Origin: Bacteroidia bacterium
Lineage (GTDB): Bacteria; Bacteroidota; Bacteroidia; Bacteroidales; Prolixibacteraceae
Direction: 5' to 3'
DNA: 64,000 nucleotides
Assembly (NCBI GenBank): GCA_025358025.1
Contig: JANYKW010000021.1
Location: forward strand, 1 to 64,000
This document shows, in pieces, positions 9,421-19,008 of the stretch (the stretch's first letter is position 1; each line of letters opens with the position of its first letter). The notes below the pieces were generated by a model, which was given only the letters and a program-made list of their open reading frames with translations, was not told the DNA's origin and searched no databases. Position numbers and translations under genes: made by a program.

Positions 9421-9437
9421 TAGAAAATAGCATTTAA

Positions 9438-9935
9438 ATGAAAGATCGTATCACTCAATTTCTGGCAGCAGAAATGATTTCACCGGCTGAATTTGCGGAC
9501 AAAATTGGGGTTCAAAGATCTAGTATGTCCCATATCCTGAATGGGCGCAATTATCCAAGTGCCTCTTTTCTTCAAAAAATGCTTCAGGCATACCCAGCGA
9601 TGAATCCAAGGTGGCTGATGATCGGAGACGGGGCAATGAACATGGATGTTAATCCTTCGGCTTCACATACTTCTGCTGTCCCTGATTTCAAGAGTCCTGA
9701 ACCAGCTACCGGGTTCCAAACGGAGGTACAGTCCGAAACGGATCGCATCCCTCATACTGAAAATGTAAAAGGCAATAATCCTCCGGTAGCCGGGATATCA
9801 ATGGAGACGGACAATTTGACAATACAATCAAATATTGTATCACAGTCAAATGAGCCACGAGCAAATGGAAAAGAAATAGAACAGGTTCTCTTCTTTTTTA
9901 AGGATAAAACTTTCAGTATTTACCTGCCTTCCTAA
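9438..9935 (+). CDS. XRE-type helix-turn-helix regulator
   Basis: A 165-residue protein. The N-terminal ~65 residues form an XRE/Cro-like helix-turn-helix: FADKIGVQRSSMSHILNGRN is the recognition region, followed by the PRWLMIGDGAM stretch seen in many Bacteroidetes regulators. The remaining ~100 residues are rich in Ser, Thr, Pro, Asn and Glu with no recognisable fold, and are probably a flexible tail. It stands alone, with its own promoter and an inverted repeat upstream. The target genes are unknown. Confidence 0.85.
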   Translation: MKDRITQFLAAEMISPAEFADKIGVQRSSMSHILNGRNYPSASFLQKMLQAYPAMNPRWLMIGDGAMNMDVNPSASHTSAVPDFKSPEPATGFQTEVQSETDRIPHTENVKGNNPPVAGISMETDNLTIQSNIVSQSNEPRANGKEIEQVLFFFKDKTFSIYLPS

Positions 9936-10137
9936 CCCTAATTTGGCTATATTTGTGGATTCTTCAGGGTGCAGCTTACCTTTTCGGTTTGCTGTGTTTA
10001 TGAAGCAGTGTTGGTCGTATTCACGGAGAATATAAACGATTTTCAGTTACAAAATTCATAAACTTCGGCGGCGTATATTTCTTAATATCAGCGGATGACG
10101 GAATGGATTGCCAATATGTATAAACAAGATTATTTTC

Positions 10138-10917
10138 ATGAAAAAAACAGTGCAGAACCTGCAGGTTATTTCGAACCGGCGGTTAAACAAAGACCATGCA
10201 CTTCTGGAATTAAAGTCGGATGTTATTTTGGAAGGAATTGTTCCGGGGCAGTTTGCCAATATTCTGGTAGATAAAACTAAAAACGTGTTTCTGAGACGTC
10301 CTTTTTCAATTTATCAGGTAGATTACAAATGTAACACCATCTTCATACTCGTTAAGAATATTGGAGAAGGGACAAAATGTTTGTCCAATTGTCGGCCGGG
10401 AGAAATATTGAGTGTGATCTTTCCATTGGGAAGAGGCTTTTCGATGCCTGAAAAAAAATCAAAGGTTTTACTTGTTGGAGGGGGCGTTGGGATTGCGCCC
10501 TTATTGCTTCTGGCTAACATCCTGCACGATGACCATCATCTGGTTGAGATTCTGATTGGGGCCAGAAGTACGGATGATCTGGTAGAACTGAATGAATATG
10601 CCAGGTTTGGTACGGTTCATACAACAACAGAGGATGGCACCCATGGAACAAAAGGATTTGTCACCAATCATGCCTTGTTTGGTCATGATCTGATCACTTT
10701 TGACAGAATTTTCACCTGTGGACCGGAATCTATGATGAAAGCAGTAGCCAGGCTTGCCCGTTTAAACCACGTTGCTTGCGAAGTATCCCTGGAAAATACC
10801 ATGGCTTGCGGTTATGGAGTTTGTCTGTGTTGTGTTACTGAAACAACGAAAGGACACCGTTGTGTTTGCACAGATGGACCTGTATTTGATATAAAACAAC
10901 TAAAATGGCAGAATTAA
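10138..10917 (+). CDS. pyrK: Dihydroorotate dehydrogenase electron-transfer subunit
   Basis: A 259-residue ferredoxin-reductase-type subunit of class 1B dihydroorotate dehydrogenase. The flavin-binding part has RRPFSIYQV, the NAD side has [13 protein letters not shown], and the C-terminus has the [2Fe-2S] ligands Cys224-x4-Cys229-x2-Cys232-x11-Cys244. It passes electrons from dihydroorotate oxidation to NAD in pyrimidine synthesis. I place the start at ATG 10138, where the family N-terminus begins; a TTG ten codons upstream is in frame but adds unrelated residues. It overlaps pyrD by 13 bases, so the two subunits are coupled. Confidence 0.95.
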   Translation: MKKTVQNLQVISNRRLNKDHALLELKSDVILEGIVPGQFANILVDKTKNVFLRRPFSIYQVDYKCNTIFILVKNIGEGTKCLSNCRPGEILSVIFPLGRGFSMPEKKSKVLLVGGGVGIAPLLLLANILHDDHHLVEILIGARSTDDLVELNEYARFGTVHTTTEDGTHGTKGFVTNHALFGHDLITFDRIFTCGPESMMKAVARLARLNHVACEVSLENTMACGYGVCLCCVTETTKGHRCVCTDGPVFDIKQLKWQN

Positions 10918-11816
10918 ATATAGATATTGCCGGACTTAAACTGAAAAATCCGGTGATGACTGCCTCCGGTACCTTTGGATACGGAGCGGAGTTCGATGAC
11001 TTCTATGATATAAGCACCCTCGGAGGCTTCGTCGTAAAAGGAACAACCTTGCATCCACGACAGGGAAATGCCTATCCCAGGATGGCTGAAACCCCCTCAG
11101 GCATGCTTAATGCGGTTGGCTTGCAGAATGGTGGTGTTAAATATTTTGCAGATCATATTTACCCGGGGCTTCTAAAATACAATACCCATATCCTGGTCAA
11201 TGTTTCCGGTTCAACGGTTGAAGAGTATATCGCCTGCGCTGAACTAATTAACGAACTGGAACATATCTCAGGGATAGAATTGAATATATCCTGCCCCAAT
11301 GTAAAAGAGGGTGGCATGGCGTTTGGAACAAGTTGTCCTGCTGCTGTGGCGGTAGTTAATGCGGTAAGGAAGGTCTACGATAAACATTTGATGGTTAAAC
11401 TTTCACCCAACGTAACTGATATCGCTGAAATTGCAAGAGCTGTTGAAGCAAGTGGTGCTGATAGTATCTCATTGATCAATACAATTTTAGCCATGGCAAT
11501 CCATGCAGAAAGCAGGAAGCCTGTACTCTCAACGATTACCGGAGGACTCTCAGGTCCAGCTATTAAACCGATCGCTCTCCGCATGGTCTGGCAGGTTTAT
11601 CATGCGGTTAAAGTACCCGTTGTGGGCATGGGTGGAATCATGAATGCAACCGATGCCATCGAATTTTTTCTCGCCGGATCTTCAGCTATCCAGATTGGAA
11701 CAGCCAATTTTATCGATCCGCTGGTTGCAAAACAAATCATTTCTGGTATTGATGATTATCTGGAAAGACACAAATTTAACTCCATCAAAGATCTCATAGG
11801 ATGTTTACAATTGTAA
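10905..11816 (+). CDS. pyrD: Dihydroorotate dehydrogenase class 1B catalytic subunit
   Basis: A 303-residue FMN TIM-barrel enzyme oxidising dihydroorotate to orotate. The N-terminal [15 protein letters not shown] and the active-site loop [12 protein letters not shown], with the catalytic base Cys130 (the class 1 signature), are present. Phosphate-binding glycines are in [14 protein letters not shown] cysteine rather than a serine base, together with the adjoining pyrK, points to the NAD-linked 1B type. The start at 10905 lies inside pyrK, a usual arrangement. No other pyrimidine genes lie in this window. Confidence 0.96.
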   Translation: MAELNIDIAGLKLKNPVMTASGTFGYGAEFDDFYDISTLGGFVVKGTTLHPRQGNAYPRMAETPSGMLNAVGLQNGGVKYFADHIYPGLLKYNTHILVNVSGSTVEEYIACAELINELEHISGIELNISCPNVKEGGMAFGTSCPAAVAVVNAVRKVYDKHLMVKLSPNVTDIAEIARAVEASGADSISLINTILAMAIHAESRKPVLSTITGGLSGPAIKPIALRMVWQVYHAVKVPVVGMGGIMNATDAIEFFLAGSSAIQIGTANFIDPLVAKQIISGIDDYLERHKFNSIKDLIGCLQL

Positions 11817-11871
11817 TTCGATTCGATCTTGTAAACCCTTCAATTTGTTGACATATGTAATTTACATTTGT

Positions 11872-13161
11872 ATGCATCGTCTCTTTTTAAGATTCACTTT
11901 TGTTGCTTTTATATTTTTGCTGGTACCTGCGTTTTTTGATTTCCATCCATTCATGGCGCAGAAAAAGGTGGTGTTTCTTGAAAATCCAAGGATTACCAGT
12001 CTTATTATCAAGAAGATTGTCGCTTCTGAGAATACTGATTTGCTGGATAAAAGCTTTGAGAGATTCAGGGAGCAGAATTTTCTGAAAGGATTAGCGGTTG
12101 CCATCGTCAAAGATGAAAAGCTAATATTTGCCAAAGGATATGGATATGCTGATTCAGATGCAAAAATTCTTGCTGCACCGGAACAACTTTTCAGAATTGC
12201 CAGTGTATCCAAATTAGTAACTGCGGTAGCGATCATGAAACTGGTTGAGAGTGGGAAAATCACGCTGGAGAGTAAGGTGTTTGGAAAACATGGGATTATC
12301 AACAAGGGAACACAGCTTCAAATTAAGGATAACAGGCTGGAAAACATTACAGTACGAAACCTTTTGAACCATTCAGGAGGATGGACACAACGCTATGGAG
12401 ATATTGCGTTCCTTCCTAAAATAGTCTCTGAACAGACAGGAGATCCAATGCCCCTGGATATTTCTTCCTATATTAAATTTGTAAGCTCCCGGCGGCTTCA
12501 TTTTGAACCCGGAACTTCCAGTGCATACTCAAATCTTGGTTATATGATTTTAGGTGAGGTAATCTCGATAGTCTCGAAAACCAGTTATGAAAAATTTGTC
12601 AGGGAAAACGTTCTTAAACCTGCCAAAATCTACGACATGCAGCTTGGTGGCAGTTTTGAGAACGAAAAACGGCTGGAAGAGGTTAGATACTATCAGCCGG
12701 AAGACGCTCAGCCAGTCGAAGCATATGACGGAAGCGGAAGAATGGTACCAAAGATATATGGAAGTTCAAATATGACCTTATTGGGCTCTGCAGGCGGCTG
12801 GATTGCCTCACCAATCGACTTAATGAAGCTTTTGGTAGTTATTGACGGTGATCCAGCCATCAAAGATATACTTTCAGTCAAAAGTATAAACGAAATGACG
12901 CATGTTGACGAGAAAGGGTTGGATCCACTGGGATGGCGCAGTACCAATGAGCATGGCGAATGGTGGCGTACCGGAACACTCCCCGGCTCTTCGGCACTTT
13001 TAAAGCGAGATCCGAACGGTATTTCATGGGTTATGATAACCAATACCAGCAATTATAAAGGACCCCATCTGGCAATAGAAATGGATCGTGTGATGTCAGT
13101 ATCATTGGGAAAAATCAAGAAATGGCCTGAATATAACCTTTTTGATTTCTTTCCCAGGTAG
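11872..13161 (+). CDS. Serine hydrolase of the beta-lactamase class C/PBP4* family
   Basis: A 429-residue exported protein with a signal peptide (hydrophobic residues 4-22, MAQ near 28-30). The penicillin-binding fold motifs are SVSK (Ser111, Lys114), YSN (Tyr219-Asn221) and a third motif, RTG at 366-368 in WWRTGTLPG, in place of KTG. Such proteins are D-aminopeptidases, esterases or peptidoglycan enzymes more often than true lactamases. I chose ATG 11872 because the signal peptide begins there; the in-frame TTG at 11845 would add nine residues. A TACATTTG box at 11863-11870 lies almost against this ATG. Confidence 0.85.
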   Translation: MHRLFLRFTFVAFIFLLVPAFFDFHPFMAQKKVVFLENPRITSLIIKKIVASENTDLLDKSFERFREQNFLKGLAVAIVKDEKLIFAKGYGYADSDAKILAAPEQLFRIASVSKLVTAVAIMKLVESGKITLESKVFGKHGIINKGTQLQIKDNRLENITVRNLLNHSGGWTQRYGDIAFLPKIVSEQTGDPMPLDISSYIKFVSSRRLHFEPGTSSAYSNLGYMILGEVISIVSKTSYEKFVRENVLKPAKIYDMQLGGSFENEKRLEEVRYYQPEDAQPVEAYDGSGRMVPKIYGSSNMTLLGSAGGWIASPIDLMKLLVVIDGDPAIKDILSVKSINEMTHVDEKGLDPLGWRSTNEHGEWWRTGTLPGSSALLKRDPNGISWVMITNTSNYKGPHLAIEMDRVMSVSLGKIKKWPEYNLFDFFPR

Positions 13162-13278
13162 TTATTTTGATCTTTTTCTCCTTCTGATCATGTATTGTTA
13201 CCTTAAAAAGCTAATTTCGTATATGTTTCCGTCGGGCATTTAAAATAGCTCGTTTTTTATTGGATTAACAAATCGAGA

Positions 13279-14595
13279 ATGTATATGTCAGAATTTGAGG
13301 TTATAATCCCTAAATTGGGTGAAAGTATTCAGGAAGCCACTATCACAAAGATTTTCGTAAAAGTTGGGGATATTGTGAAGGAAGATGATTTGCTCTTTGA
13401 AGTGGCAACTGACAAAGTAGATTCAGAAATTCCTTCGCCTGTAGCAGGTACCATCAAGTCAATTAGTTGTCATGTTGATGATCTTCTTGCAGTTGGCAAA
13501 GTAGCTATGGTCATTGATCTCGGAGGAAAAAGCATTGGATCTTCCAATGAAACCGCTACCTCCGCACCGGAGAGTCTATCTTCTGTAGTAAATAATATGG
13601 GTGAACCCCCTGAATTAGTTCACGATAAAGTGATAACAACAAGATTTTATTCACCACTTGTCAAAAAAATAGCAAAAAAGGAGGGTATAGCACTGGAAGA
13701 GCTGGAAGAAGTTGAAGGAAGTGGTATTGGTGGCCGGATTCAAAAAAATGATCTTATTCGTTACGTCGAAGAGAGACAGTTGGCTCCGGCGGGTAGGCCT
13801 TCGCAACAAACAGCCAGGCAGGCAGAGGAAAAAGTTGCAATTTCAGACCCAATTCAGAAACCTGCAATAGCTGTTTCCATCGGTGCAGAAGATACAATTA
13901 TGGAAATGGATCGTGTTAGAAAACTGATTGCCAAGCATATGGTCATGTCCGTTCAAACAGCACCACATGTAACCTCCTTTGTAGAAGCGGATGCTACTGA
14001 AATGGTTTTATGGCGTAATCGCAACAAAGAGGCTTTTCAAAGCAAATATGGAGAAAAGCTCACCTTTTTGCCTTTCTTTACAGAAGCTGTAGCCAGGGCG
14101 ATTACGGAATATCGCATGATAAACAGCTCAGTGGACGGAGAACGCATCATACTGAAGAAAAAGATAAATATTGGCATAGCAGTAGCAACCAATAGTGGAA
14201 ATTTGATGGTGCCTGTTATTAAAGAAGCGGATACTAAAAATTTATTGGGTCTTACCAGGGAGATCAACCAGTTTGCTGAGGCAGGCAGAGGTGAGAAGCT
14301 CAATGCAGATGATCTGCAGGGAGGTACCTTTACCATTACAAATTTTGGCTCATTTGGAAATACCATGGGAACACCTATCATTAATCAGCCTCAGGTAGCT
14401 ATTTTAGCAATCGGAACCATAGAGAAAAAACCTGCGGTGATAGAAACGGACATGGGAGATGCCATTGTTGTACGACATAAAGTATTTCTTTCACTTTCAT
14501 ACGATCACAGAGTAGTAGATGGCATGCTCGGAGGCAAATTCCTGCGTCGGATTGCCGATCTGATTGAGGGTTTTGATCCTAAACGATTAATGTAA
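13279..14595 (+). CDS. 2-oxoacid dehydrogenase E2 (dihydrolipoamide acyltransferase)
   Basis: A 438-residue E2 core protein. The N-terminal lipoyl domain carries the attachment lysine Lys46 in ATDKVDSE. A flexible linker follows, then the E3/E1-binding domain (FYSPLVKKIAKKEGIALEEL), a second linker and the catalytic acyltransferase domain with HRVVDG (His410, Asp414). It transfers the acyl group from lipoamide to CoA. The fused E1 gene starts 24 bases downstream. This pairing, and the E1 type, suggest a branched-chain 2-oxoacid complex, although pyruvate cannot be excluded. No E3 gene is in the window. A second ATG at 13285 is also possible. Confidence 0.92.
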   Translation: MYMSEFEVIIPKLGESIQEATITKIFVKVGDIVKEDDLLFEVATDKVDSEIPSPVAGTIKSISCHVDDLLAVGKVAMVIDLGGKSIGSSNETATSAPESLSSVVNNMGEPPELVHDKVITTRFYSPLVKKIAKKEGIALEELEEVEGSGIGGRIQKNDLIRYVEERQLAPAGRPSQQTARQAEEKVAISDPIQKPAIAVSIGAEDTIMEMDRVRKLIAKHMVMSVQTAPHVTSFVEADATEMVLWRNRNKEAFQSKYGEKLTFLPFFTEAVARAITEYRMINSSVDGERIILKKKINIGIAVATNSGNLMVPVIKEADTKNLLGLTREINQFAEAGRGEKLNADDLQGGTFTITNFGSFGNTMGTPIINQPQVAILAIGTIEKKPAVIETDMGDAIVVRHKVFLSLSYDHRVVDGMLGGKFLRRIADLIEGFDPKRLM

Positions 14596-14619
14596 TTGAA
14601 ATAAGCTATTTTTTTATAT

Positions 14620-16683
14620 ATGAGTAATTTACACGATTTGCCTGTTCCTAAGAAATTTTCGATTTTAGAAACTGAAAAATCAACACTCCAGAAATGGTAC
14701 CATCTCATGGTACTGGGTAGAATGCTGGACGAAAAGGCCCCAAATTATCTCAAGCAAGCGATCGGATGGTCCTATCATGCTCCATATGCCGGACATGATG
14801 GGATACAACTTGCAATAGGTCAAATTTTCGATAAAGAGAAAGATCATTTATTTCCCTATTACCGAGATTTATTAACCAATTTATCAGCAGGACTTACCGC
14901 TGAAGAGATAATTCTGAATGGAATTTCAAAAGCTGGGGATGTGAATTCAGGCGGTCGTCATATGTCAAATCATTTTGGCAAACCAGCCTGGAATATTCAT
15001 AATGTTTCATCAAGTACAGGAAATCATACGCTTCATGCTGCCGGGGTGGCTCGTGCAATCAAATATTATAAAAGCGATGGCATCTCTGTCAGCTCCCAGG
15101 GTGAATCATCTGTGAGCGAAGGGTATGTCTACGAAGCCATCAATGGGGCTTCGACCGAACAATTGCCGGTAATTTTTGTGTTTCAGGACAACGGATATGG
15201 AATTTCTGTACCAAAGAAGGATCAGACTGCTAACCGTAAAGTTGCCAATAACTTCCTGGGTTTCAAAAACATACGCGTGATTCATTGTAATGGGAAAGAT
15301 GTATTTGAATCAATGAATGCAATGGTCGAAGCAAAAAGTTGGGTAATTCAAAACCAAAAACCATGTATTGTGCAGGCAAATTGCATCCGGATACATTCAC
15401 ACTCCAATTCTGACAGACATGATCTCTACCGCCATGAGGAAGAACTGAATTATGTCAGAGAATATGATCCCCTGACTAAATTCAAGAGATTGTTGCTCAG
15501 ATATGAACGCTTTACAGCAGAAGAGCTTATTTCGATTGAAGAGCATGCCAGGGAAGAGGTAAAACAGGCTCATCAGTTTGCACTGCATTCTCCGGATCCT
15601 GATCCAAACAGTATCCATGACTTTGTTTATGCTGATGCCTTTGCATCAGTAAAATATCCGGACGGGATTCAAATTACTGAAAATCAAGGAACTAAAAAGA
15701 AATTGATTGAGGCAATCAACGAGACTTTAAAAGCAGAATTCATTCTCAATCCGGACACTTTTATTTGGGGTCAGGATATTGCAAATAAAGAAAAAGGTGG
15801 AATTTTCAACGTTTCCAAAGGACTGCAAAAAGAATTTGGTAAACAACGTGTTTTCAATGGTCCGATAGCAGAGGATTTTATCACAGGAACCGCCAATGGA
15901 ATGTCGCGATACAACAAGAAAATTAGAATTGTTGTGGAGGGAGCCGAATTTGCAGACTATTTCTGGCCAGCCATGGAACAATTTGTTGAAATGACACATG
16001 AATATTGGCGAACGAACGGACAATTTGCTCCGAATGTTACCATTCGCCTGGCATCAGGTGGTTATATAGGGGGAGGACTCTATCATTCCCAGACTATTGA
16101 AGGATCGCTTGTCTGTTTTCCAGGGATAAGGATTGTCTATCCTTCCTTCGCCGATGATGCAGCTGGCTTGCTCAGGACATCGCTGCGTTCGGAAGGACCG
16201 ACTTTATTTCTGGAACCTAAGGCACTTTACAATTCGCCGGCAGCAACCGCGCTGGTACCCGACGACTTTGAAGTTCCATTCGGAAAATTGCGGATTAGAC
16301 GCACGGGTAAAGATCTGACCATCATCACTTATGGCAATACTACCCATTTAACCTTAAAGGCTGCAGAAAAGTTACAAAACGAAGGACATGATGTCGAAGT
16401 TCTCGATCTGAGGTCGCTGGTTCCTTTGGATAAAGAGGGTATCATAGACTCAGTGAAAAAAACCGGAAGGGTTTTAATCGTTCACGAAGACAAAGTATTT
16501 GGCGGATTTGGGGGTGAAATCTCCTCTGTCATTAACGAAGAGGCTTTCGAGTATCTTGATGCCCCTATTCGCAGAATTGGATCAGAATTTACACCTGTAG
16601 GTTTTAATAGGATTCTTGAAGCAGCTATATTACCGAATGAAAGCAAAATTTACGAAGCGGCTTTATTGTTGGTAAAATATTAA
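14620..16683 (+). CDS. 2-oxoacid dehydrogenase E1, fused alpha and beta subunits
   Basis: A 687-residue thiamine-diphosphate enzyme in which the alpha part (about 1-345) and beta part (about 350-687) form one chain. In the alpha half, GESSVSEG...QDNGYGISV is the ThDP/Mg motif. The beta half has GPIAEDFITGTANG and the C-terminal domain with DLRSLVPLDKEGI. It decarboxylates a 2-oxoacid and acylates the lipoyl group of the E2 encoded just upstream. Fused E1 chains of this length are common in Bacteroidota and are usually annotated as branched-chain 2-oxoisovalerate dehydrogenase. Substrate choice is inference. Confidence 0.92.
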   Translation: MSNLHDLPVPKKFSILETEKSTLQKWYHLMVLGRMLDEKAPNYLKQAIGWSYHAPYAGHDGIQLAIGQIFDKEKDHLFPYYRDLLTNLSAGLTAEEIILNGISKAGDVNSGGRHMSNHFGKPAWNIHNVSSSTGNHTLHAAGVARAIKYYKSDGISVSSQGESSVSEGYVYEAINGASTEQLPVIFVFQDNGYGISVPKKDQTANRKVANNFLGFKNIRVIHCNGKDVFESMNAMVEAKSWVIQNQKPCIVQANCIRIHSHSNSDRHDLYRHEEELNYVREYDPLTKFKRLLLRYERFTAEELISIEEHAREEVKQAHQFALHSPDPDPNSIHDFVYADAFASVKYPDGIQITENQGTKKKLIEAINETLKAEFILNPDTFIWGQDIANKEKGGIFNVSKGLQKEFGKQRVFNGPIAEDFITGTANGMSRYNKKIRIVVEGAEFADYFWPAMEQFVEMTHEYWRTNGQFAPNVTIRLASGGYIGGGLYHSQTIEGSLVCFPGIRIVYPSFADDAAGLLRTSLRSEGPTLFLEPKALYNSPAATALVPDDFEVPFGKLRIRRTGKDLTIITYGNTTHLTLKAAEKLQNEGHDVEVLDLRSLVPLDKEGIIDSVKKTGRVLIVHEDKVFGGFGGEISSVINEEAFEYLDAPIRRIGSEFTPVGFNRILEAAILPNESKIYEAALLLVKY

Positions 16684-16769
16684 AAACTGGTATATCTCTA
16701 CTAAATAGTGTATTAACAGCAAAATAGATTGCCTGGAGGGTTTATAAAGCCTGATAAAATTATTTGATC

Positions 16770-17276
16770 ATGAAGAAAATTGCCCTGTTTTACAGTTTCA
16801 ATTCTACTAAATCAGCAAAAATTGCATCCAAAATTGCTGAGAATATGAGGAATTATGAAATAGAAAAACTAAATATTGAAGATTGTACCGGAAAAGAATT
16901 TCTTTTGTACGATGGCTATATATTGAGCGTTCCAACCTGGTTTGATGGTGAAATACCCAATTATTGGGATGAACTTTTACCTGCTTTGGAAAAATTGCAA
17001 TTGGACGGGAAAAAAGTCGCACTATTTGGTCTGGGAGATCAAAAAAATTACCCTGAGAATTTCTGCGATGCAATTGGCATTCTGGCTGATTTTTTTGAAG
17101 AGCGGGGTGCTAAAATCATTGGATTTACTGCCCGGGAGGGATACAATTTTGAATCATCCAAAGCATTAAAGAATAATATCTTAACTGGATTATTGTTGGA
17201 TCAGGAAAATCAGTCAAAACTTTCGGACGGAAGGATTTCCAAATGGACGAATCAATTGGAACTTGAATTTAGGTAA
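16770..17276 (+). CDS. Flavodoxin (long-chain type)
   Basis: A 168-residue FMN electron carrier. The N-terminal phosphate-binding loop SFNSTKSAKIA (about 9-19) follows the first strand, VPTWFDGEIPNYWDEL (about 53-68) is the second FMN loop, and FGLGDQKNYPENFCD (about 89-103) is the third loop with the long-chain insertion. I start at ATG 16770 because the TTG two codons before it is weaker. GGAGGG about 30 bases upstream is too far to act as its ribosome site. The next gene starts 4 bases after its stop. Partner enzymes are not apparent. Confidence 0.93.
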   Translation: MKKIALFYSFNSTKSAKIASKIAENMRNYEIEKLNIEDCTGKEFLLYDGYILSVPTWFDGEIPNYWDELLPALEKLQLDGKKVALFGLGDQKNYPENFCDAIGILADFFEERGAKIIGFTAREGYNFESSKALKNNILTGLLLDQENQSKLSDGRISKWTNQLELEFR

Positions 17277-17280
17277 TTTC

Positions 17281-18165
17281 ATGTTTAAGTCACTTAAGGT
17301 AATCTTGTTGGTACTTTTGCTGGTAATCGTCTCCGTAATCGTAAACGAGGTTTCTTCCTACAATTACATTTATCCGGAATACTATGTCAAATTATTTGAG
17401 ATTGATATTGTCAACAAAAACTCAATTTTAATTCAAGACCAAAACGCTATCATTCCGGTAAAATATAATGGCACCATTGATTTTGATACCATCCCTGAAT
17501 CGATAAGGAAATCTGTTTTCATCAATTACATGTTGCCTGCCATTGTCATTGAACATGAACGTTTACTTGATCTTTTGCGTCATACCGAATTCATTGAAAA
17601 CAGAATGTTAAATAAAAGAACAATCAGAGAAACAGATCTGCTGTTTTTCAAAGAGATGATGCAAAAATATGACGCTGCATCATTAAAGGATTTAAAGGTC
17701 AGATTATATCCGCATCCTGTAAGTTTGGTATTGGCTCAGGCTGCACTTGAATCAGGCTGGGGAATCTCCAATGTATTCTCCAGGGCCAATAACCCTTTTG
17801 GTATCATGTCCTTCAACAGCGATGAACAGCGCAAAAGATTCCTGAATCCGGAACAGCAAACATCCATCTATGTTAGAAGCTATTCCAGTATTAATCAATC
17901 AGTTGAACACTACTATTTTTTTACTGCAAGATTATCATCCTACGAAAAATTCAGAAAAAAACGATGGGAGAGAGGCACTTCAATTGACCTGGTCAAATTG
18001 CTGAAGAGTTACCACGAAACCGATGAATATTCCTCGTTGATCGAATCAATCATTGATAAGAACGATTTAGGGAGGTACGACCATATTACCATTAACCCGG
18101 ATTATTTTGAATACCAAAGAAACTATTTACAGGTAATAAAAAGTTATTTTGAAGATTATTTTTAA
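17281..18165 (+). CDS. Bax-like glucosaminidase-domain protein
   Basis: A 294-residue protein with an N-terminal signal or anchor (residues 4-22) and a C-terminal glucosaminidase (GH73-like) domain. The motif LAQAALESGWGISN, with candidate catalytic Glu157, and NNPFGIMSF are characteristic of the Bax/FlgJ-like group. It should act on peptidoglycan in the periplasm. I place the start at ATG 17281, which begins the hydrophobic segment; the TTG at 17263 lies inside the flavodoxin gene. It is next to the flavodoxin gene but no functional link is evident. Confidence 0.88.
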   Translation: MFKSLKVILLVLLLVIVSVIVNEVSSYNYIYPEYYVKLFEIDIVNKNSILIQDQNAIIPVKYNGTIDFDTIPESIRKSVFINYMLPAIVIEHERLLDLLRHTEFIENRMLNKRTIRETDLLFFKEMMQKYDAASLKDLKVRLYPHPVSLVLAQAALESGWGISNVFSRANNPFGIMSFNSDEQRKRFLNPEQQTSIYVRSYSSINQSVEHYYFFTARLSSYEKFRKKRWERGTSIDLVKLLKSYHETDEYSSLIESIIDKNDLGRYDHITINPDYFEYQRNYLQVIKSYFEDYF

Positions 18166-18295
18166 TGCTTTTCCCTGCACTTCTTAAAATTAATTCTTTA
18201 ACAGAAGAAATCGCCATGATTTGTCAATCACCAGCAGAGATGTTAATAACCTCATGGCTATTCCATTTGGCAATTGAAAATCAAATTATTATCAA

Positions 18296-18772
18296 ATGAA
18301 ATTTATAATGAAATCAAAAAAGAAAATTGCCATTGTTGCCCATGATAACCGGAAAAAAGACATGGTGGAATGGGTAAGTTACAACTGGAAGGAACTTGCG
18401 CAGCACAGCATGATCTGTACCGGAACAACCGGAAGGCTGGTAGATGAAACAATCCGTGCCAAATGCAAGGAACACGATGCTGTCCCGCCTGAAATATTTC
18501 GACTTAAATCCGGTCCTATGGGAGGAGACCAACAGTTGGGATCCCTGATTTGTGAAGGTAATGTTGACCTGCTGTTTTTCTTTTGGGATCCAATGCAGCC
18601 ACAGCCGCATGATGTAGATGTTAAGGCTCTTTTAAGAATTGCAGTAATGTACAATATACCTACAGCCTCGAACAGATCAACTGCTGATTTTATTATTTCA
18701 TCTCCATTGTTTCATCAGCAGTACGAACCCATTGTAACGGATTATTCTGATTATATTTTCCGTTCCATCTAG
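18296..18772 (+). CDS. mgsA: Methylglyoxal synthase
   Basis: A 158-residue cytosolic enzyme converting dihydroxyacetone phosphate to methylglyoxal and phosphate. The family blocks are all visible: IVAHDNRKKDMVEWV, CTGTTGRL, LKSGPMGGDQQLGSLI (catalytic Asp in GGD) and FFFWDPMQPQPHDVDVKAL. The C-terminal ATADFIISSP-type block is also present as STADFIISSP. Two ATGs in frame (18296 and 18308) could serve as start; the longer is listed. It is monocistronic. A short hairpin with 7-bp arms (GCCATGA/TCATGGC) lies in the upstream gap. Confidence 0.95.
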   Translation: MKFIMKSKKKIAIVAHDNRKKDMVEWVSYNWKELAQHSMICTGTTGRLVDETIRAKCKEHDAVPPEIFRLKSGPMGGDQQLGSLICEGNVDLLFFFWDPMQPQPHDVDVKALLRIAVMYNIPTASNRSTADFIISSPLFHQQYEPIVTDYSDYIFRSI

Positions 18773-18870
18773 GTGACGAAAGTGAACTTAATTGAGCTGA
18801 AGTGCCTGGAGTAAAACAAGTTGATCGATGATCCTGGATTCATTTGCTATGCGAAACGCAAATGACAGTA

Positions 18871-18907
18871 GTTCACAACTTTAGCCACTTTAGTCACTTT
18901 AGTTCAC
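18871..18907. repeat. Short tandem repeat of CACTTTAG type
   Basis: Between mgsA and the TPR gene, the sequence AACTTTAGC-CACTTTAGT-CACTTTAGT is bounded by GTTCAC on both sides. It comprises about three degenerate 9-base units. It codes for nothing recognisable. Confidence 0.6.
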
Positions 18908-18961
18908 ATATTATGAATTGTCTTATAATTAATATTATGTTAAATAGAAAAAGGGTAGAGA

Positions 18962-18984
18962 AAGGAGCCATAAAATGACTCCTT
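18962..18984 (-). terminator. Hairpin downstream of the TPR gene
   Basis: AAGGAGCCAT and ATGACTCCTT pair with one mismatch around a three-base loop, 24 bases past the stop of the minus-strand TPR gene. The T-tract after it on the minus strand is poor, so termination activity is uncertain. Confidence 0.45.
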
Positions 18985-19008
18985 CCCTGATTACTTTTTC
19001 GACCCTGA

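Larger units (their letters stand above)
8988..9437 (+). other. AT-rich intergenic region with repeats and a promoter
   Basis: These 450 bases hold no convincing ORF. The first ~60 bases are of ordinary composition and the rest is strongly AT-rich. I see a 7-bp inverted pair GTACATC/GATGTAC near 9188-9224, a longer palindrome at 9344-9382, and a promoter at 9389-9420, all on the side of the HTH gene. No clear terminator follows the 969-residue protein. Confidence 0.6.
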